From assembly GCA_964610175.1 (NCBI GenBank), contig CAZSVE010000098.1:1-11004 (forward strand): 11,004 nucleotides of DNA, in the 5' to 3' direction. The position numbers and the translations under genes were made by a program. Of the stretch, positions 6,441 to 11,004 are shown piece by piece (within the stretch, counting starts at the first letter, position 1; every line of letters begins with the position of its first letter). The notes under the pieces are model-generated. The model worked only from the letters and a program-made list of their open reading frames with translations. It had not been told where the DNA came from and searched no databases. This DNA is from CAZSVE01 sp964610175. Its GTDB lineage: Bacteria > Pseudomonadota > Gammaproteobacteria > HK1.

Positions 6441-7532
6441 TTATTTCGATCGAATAGTTCGATTCCCCGGTAAATCATCATCCTTTGGCATCCTGTCCGC
6501 ACTTGAAGAATTATCGTTCGCGATGGGAACCGAGAGCACGGGCGTCAGCATCAGTTTTTCGCGGATTTTTGCCTCTATTTGTTGGGCAGTCTCGGGATGT
6601 TCCTTTAGGAAAGCTCGAACATTGTCTTTGCCCTGGCCGATGCGGTTGCCCCCATAGCTGTACCACGTTCCCGCTTTGTCGATGAAATCATGGTCGACAC
6701 CAAGATCGATGATCTCACCCTCTCTCGATATCCCCCCTCCATACAGGATGTCGAATTCGGCCTTTTTGAAGGGCGGTGCCACCTTGTTTTTGACCACTTT
6801 CACCCGCGTTTCGCTACCGATGACATCTTCTCCCTTCTTGATGGAGGCGATACGCCGAATATCCAGGCGCACCGAGGAATAGAATTTCAGCGCATTACCG
6901 CCGGTGGTGGTCTCCGGACTGCCGAACATGACGCCGATTTTCATGCGGATCTGGTTGATGAATATGACCAGGGTATTGGAACGCTTGATCATGGAGGTAA
7001 GCTTTCGCAAGGCCTGGGACATCAGGCGCGCGTGAAGGCCAACGTGGGAATCCCCCATGTCGCCCTCGAGTTCCGCCCTCGGGGTAAGCGCGGCGACGGA
7101 ATCGATGACCACCATGTCGACTGCGCCGGAACGAACCAACATATCGGTAATCTCCAAGGCTTGTTCTCCGGTATCCGGTTGCGAGAGTAACAGGTCACCG
7201 ACCTTGACGCCGATTTTTTCGGCATAGATGGGATCCAGGGCGTGCTCGGCGTCGATGAAGGCCGCGGTACCTCCTTGTTTTTGGACGCAGGCCACCGCTT
7301 CCAATGTCAGCGTGGTCTTCCCGGAGGACTCGGGTCCGTAGACTTCCACGACACGGCCACGGGGTAGACCACCAACGCCAAGCGCGATATCCAGTCCCAA
7401 TGAGCCCGTGGATACGACGTCGATATCGTGCGCGATTTGTGCATCACCCATGCGCATGATGGCGCCTTTGCCGAATTGCTTTTCGATTTGCATGAGCGCT
7501 GCGCTCAATGCCCTCGTTTTGTTTTCGTCCAT
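6441..7532 (-). CDS. recA: RecA recombinase
   Basis: RecA is the DNA-dependent ATPase that forms filaments on single-stranded DNA, drives homologous recombination and activates LexA cleavage. The 363-residue protein begins MDENKTRALSAALMQIEKQF and has Walker A GPESSGKTT (residues 66-74). AFIDAEHALDP, the Walker B region MVVIDSVAAL, the loop 2 region GVMFGSPETTTGGNALKFY and the C-terminal IGQGKDNVRAFL all follow as expected. The tail (NDNSSSADRMPKDDDLPGN) is short and ends basic, less acidic than in E. coli. Start ATG at 7532 gives the conserved N-terminus, although no strong ribosome-binding site is visible. No recX lies downstream. I find no CTGT-N8-ACAG LexA box upstream; the upstream region instead holds a repeat remnant. 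Confidence 0.98.
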   Translation of the reverse strand: MDENKTRALSAALMQIEKQFGKGAIMRMGDAQIAHDIDVVSTGSLGLDIALGVGGLPRGRVVEVYGPESSGKTTLTLEAVACVQKQGGTAAFIDAEHALDPIYAEKIGVKVGDLLLSQPDTGEQALEITDMLVRSGAVDMVVIDSVAALTPRAELEGDMGDSHVGLHARLMSQALRKLTSMIKRSNTLVIFINQIRMKIGVMFGSPETTTGGNALKFYSSVRLDIRRIASIKKGEDVIGSETRVKVVKNKVAPPFKKAEFDILYGGGISREGEIIDLGVDHDFIDKAGTWYSYGGNRIGQGKDNVRAFLKEHPETAQQIEAKIREKLMLTPVLSVPIANDNSSSADRMPKDDDLPGNRTIRSK

Positions 7533-7558
7533 ATGTCTACGATAATGTCTCGTATTAT

Positions 7559-7609
7559 TTTGTTTATTTTCCGCTCAGCTTCGCAAACGATCCTGTCGGT
7601 GAGCCGACA
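7559..7609 (+). repeat. dispersed intergenic repeat, copy C, internally deleted
   Basis: The left end TTTGTTTATTTTCCGCTCA, then CTTCGCAAACGA (7559-7590), matches the other copies. It then jumps to CCTGTCGGTGAG, which resembles the right-hand CCTTGTCGGTTTGAGGC of full copies, so the middle seems lost. The join contains a perfect hairpin TGTCGG-TGAG-CCGACA (7594-7609). The AT-rich end is 26 bases upstream of the recA start. Confidence 0.65.
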
Positions 7610-7631
7610 CCCCAGATGATGAAAGACCCCT

Positions 7632-7759
7632 CGTAGGGTGGAATAGGCGTACGCCACGGGAATTGAATATTCGCGATTTTTTACCGTACGCCGTATTCCA
7701 CGTAATCTTTGCGTATACACGCTTTCCGCGTGGAATACGCTTCGCTATTCCATCCTACG
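7632..7759. repeat. palindromic REP-like repeat cluster
   Basis: Several arms of one motif alternate in direction. CGTAGGGTGGAATAG (7632-7646) and its inverted copy CTATTCCATCCTACG (7745-7759) differ at one base. GTGGAATAGGCGTAC (7638-7652) pairs with GTACGCCGTATTCCAC (7686-7701). GTGGAATA (7730-7737) forms a hairpin with the downstream CTATTCCA. This matches the widespread GTAGGGTGGAATA type of palindromic repeat seen in many proteobacteria and cyanobacteria, often grouped with REP-like elements. It fills the gap between the small secreted protein gene and recA. Confidence 0.8.
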
Positions 7760-7798
7760 GGTTACTGACATCTTACGTTTGTATTTTGAATACAGCGC

Positions 7799-8068
7799 CT
7801 ATTTTGGTTGGCGGGGGATACAACTGATGCTTCCAATATCAGTAACATCGTCAATAGTAACACCGGTGCTACTATCGGGCTGGATATGATTAGGCACGTA
7901 TAGATAACAGATAGCCCCATTCTCCTTATCAACCACACGGACTACTTGTGTACCCTTAATCGGAGCATCAACTACTTTACTATCCTTATAAAAGTCGAAA
8001 AATGCATCGGCTGATAACGAAGAAGATAGCGTAAAAAGCGAAATCAAAATTGCAAAGTGTTTTTTCAT
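7799..8068 (-). CDS. small secreted hypothetical protein
   Basis: An 89-residue protein I do not recognise. It starts MKKHFAILISLFTLSSSLSA, a clear Sec signal peptide with likely cleavage after residue 20 or 22 (SADA, then FFDF). The mature part is about 67 residues with two cysteines (Cys54 in GAICYLYVP and Cys83 in ISCIPRQPK), which could form a periplasmic disulfide, and no other membrane segment. ATG at 8068 is chosen because GGAGAA lies 11 bases upstream and the signal peptide begins there; an in-frame ATG at 8116 would place 16 polar residues before it. The gene is visibly more AT-rich than its neighbours. It lies 85 bases after the quinone oxidoreductase gene on the same strand. Confidence 0.7.
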   Translation of the reverse strand: MKKHFAILISLFTLSSSLSADAFFDFYKDSKVVDAPIKGTQVVRVVDKENGAICYLYVPNHIQPDSSTGVTIDDVTDIGSISCIPRQPK

Positions 8069-8099
8069 TATTATTTTTCTCCAATTTGATTGACCCGGC

Positions 8100-8148
8100 A
8101 GAGGCGAAAAAACCATCGCCCCTGTCCGAGGAATTTCGGCTGCGCCGA
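8100..8148 (-). other. weak hairpins after the oxidoreductase gene
   Basis: Just past the oxidoreductase stop (8154) the minus-strand transcript could form TCGGC-GCA-GCCGA (8136-8148). It could then form AGGGGCGA/TCGCCTCT (8100-8123, one mismatch), whose loop contains a T-run. Neither is a textbook terminator, but together they may reduce read-through into the small secreted protein gene. Confidence 0.35.
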
Positions 8149-8153
8149 GATTC

Positions 8154-9137
8154 TCATTCCCACGCCCGCAGTGCCAGCTTCCCGAAGTGCTTCCCTTCCT
8201 TCATGGCCCGGTGCCCCTCGCCGACCTCATCGATGGAGAATACCTGTTGAATCACCGGCCTAATCCGACCTGCGTTCAGGGCACCGCCAAAGCGATCCAG
8301 GAATGCCTTGACCATGATCGCCTTCTTGGCAGGTGGACGGGCGCGCATGGTGGAACCGATGACACGCAGCCGCTTGGTGAGCATCCTGGCCAGATTGATT
8401 TCCCCTTTACTTCCGCCTTGGAGACCGATGATGACCAGCGCACCGTCCGGGGAGAGGGATTTGCAATTCTGCTCCAGATAACGTCCGCCGATGCAGTCCA
8501 GAACCACATCGACACCCTTTCCATCGGTAGCCTCCAATACCTTTTTCGCGAAATCGCCCTCGCGGTAATCGATGGCAACGTCGGCACCGTGTTCGATACA
8601 ACGCGCGCATTTCTCCCCGCTACCGGCCGTTATGATCGTCGTAAGCCCTGCTTCCTTGCCGAGACTGATGGCCGCTGTGCCGACACCGCTGCCCCCACCG
8701 TGTACGAGCACCCGTCCCTTATCGGGGATATCGCCCAGCATGAAGATGTTGAGGAAGGCGGTCAGGAAAACCTCGCAGGTGGAACCTGCTTCCTCGTCAC
8801 TGTAGATGTCCGGGACCGGCAAGGCGGAGCCCGCATCCACGACGACTTCTTCGGCATATCCGCCACCGGCCAGAATCAGCATCGCTCGATCACCTGGTTT
8901 CCATCCCTGGACTTCGCTTCCTATCTCCATGACATCACCGGCGCACTCCAGACCGATGATCTCCGATGCCCCCGGGGGCGGTGGGTACATCCCCTGGCGT
9001 TGCAACAGATCGGCGCGATTTACCGATGTAGCCCGTGCGCGGATGCGAATATCCGTGGGTCCCATGGTGGGAGCATCCACCTCGGCCGTATACAGTACCG
9101 ACTCGTCGCCCGGTTTATCAAAGACAATTGCTCGCAT
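8154..9137 (-). CDS. NAD(P)H quinone oxidoreductase, PIG3 type
   Basis: A 327-residue member of the medium-chain dehydrogenase/reductase superfamily, quinone oxidoreductase branch, closest in motif to the PIG3 (TP53I3)-like group. The signature NRADLLQRQGMYPPPPGAS (about residues 40-58) is typical of that group, followed by IGLECAGDV and WKPGDRAM. The Rossmann nucleotide-binding motif is VHGGGSGVGTAA (about 145-156), with later VDVVLDCIGG and LVIIGLQGG. I see no structural-zinc cysteine cluster, as expected for quinone oxidoreductases. It should reduce quinones with NADPH in the cytoplasm; the true substrate is unknown. ATG at 9137 is preceded by GGAGG five bases upstream; a TTG at 9158 borders the adjacent repeat and is rejected. 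The dispersed repeat copy E begins 22 bases upstream. Confidence 0.92.
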   Translation of the reverse strand: MRAIVFDKPGDESVLYTAEVDAPTMGPTDIRIRARATSVNRADLLQRQGMYPPPPGASEIIGLECAGDVMEIGSEVQGWKPGDRAMLILAGGGYAEEVVVDAGSALPVPDIYSDEEAGSTCEVFLTAFLNIFMLGDIPDKGRVLVHGGGSGVGTAAISLGKEAGLTTIITAGSGEKCARCIEHGADVAIDYREGDFAKKVLEATDGKGVDVVLDCIGGRYLEQNCKSLSPDGALVIIGLQGGSKGEINLARMLTKRLRVIGSTMRARPPAKKAIMVKAFLDRFGGALNAGRIRPVIQQVFSIDEVGEGHRAMKEGKHFGKLALRAWE

Positions 9138-9158
9138 GACTCCTCCACTTTTATTCAA

Positions 9159-9265
9159 TTTGTTTATTTCCCGCTCATCTTCGCAAATGATTCAAGTTTT
9201 ACAAAACGCTAATTTTGCTCTACGAATCCAAAACCATGCTTCATCGATTCGAGGCGAAGCTTCAC
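9159..9265 (+). repeat. dispersed intergenic repeat, copy E
   Basis: Begins TTTGTTTATTTCCCGCTCA and ends GAGGCGAAGCTTCAC, the palindrome carrying one change (9254-9265). Its AT-rich end lies 22 bases upstream of the oxidoreductase start. It is in direct orientation with copy F, which starts 93 bases further on. Confidence 0.85.
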
Positions 9266-9357
9266 GAGGATTTACATTGCTTCCAATGATAATGGTATTG
9301 GAACCCGATGTTATAGGAAATTTTGTGGTGAAAATATTATGGCGGAGGCTCGATCGG
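9266..9357. other. spacer between repeat copies E and F
   Basis: No gene is visible. The spacer contains a perfect inverted repeat TTCCAAT (9281-9287) and ATTGGAA (9297-9303) with a nine-base loop. No T-run follows on either strand, so it is not an obvious terminator. Together with copies E and F it makes up the 322-base gene-free gap between hisD and the oxidoreductase gene. Confidence 0.5.
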
Positions 9358-9460
9358 TATTTTCCCGCTCATCTTCGTAAACGAGTCAAGTTTTATAAAA
9401 CAATCATTTTGCTTTGACTGATGCCAAATCACCCTTCGTCGGTTCGAGGCGAAGCTTCGC
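9358..9460 (+). repeat. dispersed intergenic repeat, copy F
   Basis: Runs from TATTTTCCCGCTCATCTTCG to the perfect palindrome GCGAAGCTTCGC (9449-9460). The first bases of the consensus (TTTGTT) are missing or changed. Its last base is the third base of the hisD TAG stop codon (9460-9462), so the repeat abuts the coding sequence exactly. Confidence 0.82.
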
Positions 9461-10764
9461 TAGTCGTTGATCCGCATCGCCGCCGAGCGTGCGTGGGCGT
9501 CGAATCCCTCGCCTCGAGCCAGTATAGCAGCCATTTTCCCGAGTCGACTTGCGGCCTCGGATGAACAGCCGATTACGCTGGTGCGTTTTTGGAAATCATA
9601 TACACCGAGTGGTGAGGAGAATCGGGCCGTGCATGAGGTGGGCAATACGTGGTTCGGTCCCGCGCAGTAGTCGCCGAGGGCCTCGGGGGTATGGCGCCCA
9701 AGGAATATGGCCCCCGCATGATGTATCTTCGCCAGCAGTGCCTCGGGGTCGGCCACCGAGAGTTCCAGGTGTTCGGGAGCGATACGATTGGCGATGCGGG
9801 CGGCTTCCTCCATGTCCTCGACTCGGATGAGCGCACCACGCCCACCGAGGGAGATACGGATGATATCGGCCCGCTCCATCGTCGGTAATAATCGTTGGAT
9901 GGATTCTTCGACGCGGTCCAGGAACCTGCCATCGGGAGACAGCAGAATCGCCCTTGCATCCTCATCGTGTTCCGCCTGGGAAAAAAGATCCATGGCAATC
10001 CAATCGCTGGAGGTATTCCCATCGCACACCACCAGGATCTCCGAGGGACCTGCGATCATATCGATGCCGACAGCACCGAAAACGATCCGTTTTGCCGCTG
10101 CCACATAGGCATTGCCGGGACCGACGATCTTATCCACACGAGGAATGCATGCCGTGCCATAGGCAAGTGCCGCCACCGCCTGCGCGCCTCCCATGGTGAT
10201 TACCTGCGCAACCCCTGCGATTCGCGCCGCGGCCAGTACCATATCGTTGAGTTCCCCATCCGGGGCGGGCGCTACCATGATAATTTCACGAACATCGGCA
10301 ACCTTGGCCGGGATGGCGTTCATCAATACCGATGACGGATATGCCGCCTTTCCACCGGGCACATATAGACCCACTCGATGAAGGGGTGTTACCCGTTGTC
10401 CCAGGGTGACACCATCTTCTTCGTATTGCCACGAGGCCTGTTTTTGGTGCTCGTGATAGGCGCGGATACGCTTCGCGGCAACTTCCAGCGCGGTGCGTTG
10501 TTCGCCATCGATTGCGGTATATGCCCTCTCCAGGCGTGATGCCGGTAAAAAAAGCGTTTCGCAATCGGTAATGTCGCGCCGATCGAAGCGATTGGTATAT
10601 TCGATGAGTGCCGCATCTCCCCGGTTACGGATATCCGCAACGATATCGCCGGTAATGCGCTCTACTTCCCGGCTTTCCTCGGTCTCGAAAGATACCAGGC
10701 GATCCAAACGCACTTCGAAATCCACCTGAGTGCTGTCAAGCCGTGTTATAAGAGGGGTTTGCAT
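9460..10764 (-). CDS. hisD: histidinol dehydrogenase (HisD)
   Basis: HisD catalyses the last two steps of histidine synthesis, oxidising L-histidinol to L-histidine with two NAD+, in the cytoplasm. The 434-residue protein is of normal length. It contains RVGLYVPGGKAAYPSSVLM, ITMGGAQAVAALAYGT, KIVGPGNAYVAAAKR and DMIAGPSEILVV. The zinc-site residues correspond to Gln263 and His266 (SQAEHDEDA), Asp365 (LGDYCAGPNHVLPTS) and His424 (FDAHARSA). Start ATG at 10764 gives MQTPLITRLDS; a GTG at 10803 would add 13 residues and is less likely, though no strong ribosome-binding site is seen for either. hisG and hisC, its usual partners in many gammaproteobacteria, are absent on both sides, so it appears to be transcribed alone. 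Repeat copy F touches its stop codon and copy G lies upstream. Confidence 0.97.
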   Translation of the reverse strand: MQTPLITRLDSTQVDFEVRLDRLVSFETEESREVERITGDIVADIRNRGDAALIEYTNRFDRRDITDCETLFLPASRLERAYTAIDGEQRTALEVAAKRIRAYHEHQKQASWQYEEDGVTLGQRVTPLHRVGLYVPGGKAAYPSSVLMNAIPAKVADVREIIMVAPAPDGELNDMVLAAARIAGVAQVITMGGAQAVAALAYGTACIPRVDKIVGPGNAYVAAAKRIVFGAVGIDMIAGPSEILVVCDGNTSSDWIAMDLFSQAEHDEDARAILLSPDGRFLDRVEESIQRLLPTMERADIIRISLGGRGALIRVEDMEEAARIANRIAPEHLELSVADPEALLAKIHHAGAIFLGRHTPEALGDYCAGPNHVLPTSCTARFSSPLGVYDFQKRTSVIGCSSEAASRLGKMAAILARGEGFDAHARSAAMRIND

Positions 10765-10881
10765 GGGTTTTGATTCTCGATAGTCGTGGTTTTGGAAAGG
10801 CACCTACCCTGTCTTGGCATGATTGGGACCAAGGAGAGAACCCAAAAAGATGGGAGCTTGTGGAATATATTAGCCTCTCGG

Positions 10882-10961
10882 TTTGTTTATTTCCCGCTCA
10901 TCTTCGCAAATGATTATCAAATTTTACAGAACAGCAATTTTGCCTTACCAACGCTCATGAA
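10882..10961 (+). repeat. dispersed intergenic repeat, copy G, right end missing
   Basis: Begins TTTGTTTATTTCCCGCTCAT and stays alignable to the other copies as far as CCAACGCTCATGAA (about 10961). After that the GAGGCGAAGCTTCGC end is absent. Its AT-rich end lies 117 bases upstream of the hisD start. The rest of 10765-11004 shows no gene. Confidence 0.8.
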
Positions 10962-11004
10962 GAGGGCTTCCATCACCCCGGAAAATGAAAGATCCCATAC
11001 GGGA

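Noticed and set aside
6690..7190. Plus-strand open frame opposite recA
   Set aside because: It is antisense to highly conserved RecA sequence and has no motif of its own.
8187..9212. Long plus-strand open frame (341 codons) opposite the quinone oxidoreductase gene
   Set aside because: It is antisense to a clear family member, has no family resemblance, and runs into the repeat; it is a shadow of codon bias.

Overview
The window looks like part of a proteobacterial chromosome, most likely from a gammaproteobacterium. The RecA, HisD and RadC sequences, the CbtA/CbtB cobalt transporter and the cobalamin riboswitch fit that group, but nothing here fixes the genus. Base composition is moderate, and short repeats fill most intergenic spaces.

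Layout: (1) 1-774 is the C-terminal part of a frame-broken IS110-family transposase. (2) 804-4663 on the minus strand is a cobalamin unit. In transcription order it has a promoter candidate, a cobalamin riboswitch, a ~300-nt leader, cobB (cobyrinate a,c-diamide synthase), cbtB and cbtA (cobalt uptake), and cobM (precorrin-4 C11-methyltransferase). The riboswitch should lower cobalt import and corrin synthesis when B12 is plentiful. (3) 4961-6386 on the plus strand holds a hemerythrin-like protein gene, tRNA-Ala(CGC) with a clear terminator, and radC. (4) 6441-9137 on the minus strand holds recA (convergent with radC), a small secreted hypothetical protein, and a PIG3-type NAD(P)H quinone oxidoreductase. 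(5) 9460-10764 on the minus strand is hisD, without other his genes beside it.

The most notable structure is a dispersed intergenic repeat of about 107 bp. It has four near-complete copies (2332-2438, 4687-4796, 9159-9265, 9358-9460), one right-truncated copy (10882-10961) and one copy that looks internally deleted (7559-7609). One end is the perfect palindrome GCGAAGCTTCGC and the other is the AT-rich motif AAATAAACAAA. Two internal hairpins are present in the better-preserved copies. Four copies point the AT-rich end at the start of the nearest downstream gene, and one copy sits inside the cobalamin operon between cbtB and cbtA. A separate palindromic repeat cluster of the widespread GTAGGGTGGAATA type lies at 7632-7759.

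The genes themselves belong to known families. I saw no CRISPR array, toxin-antitoxin pair, phage gene or obvious new defence or biosynthetic system. The repeat family and the long riboswitch leader are the parts most worth following up.
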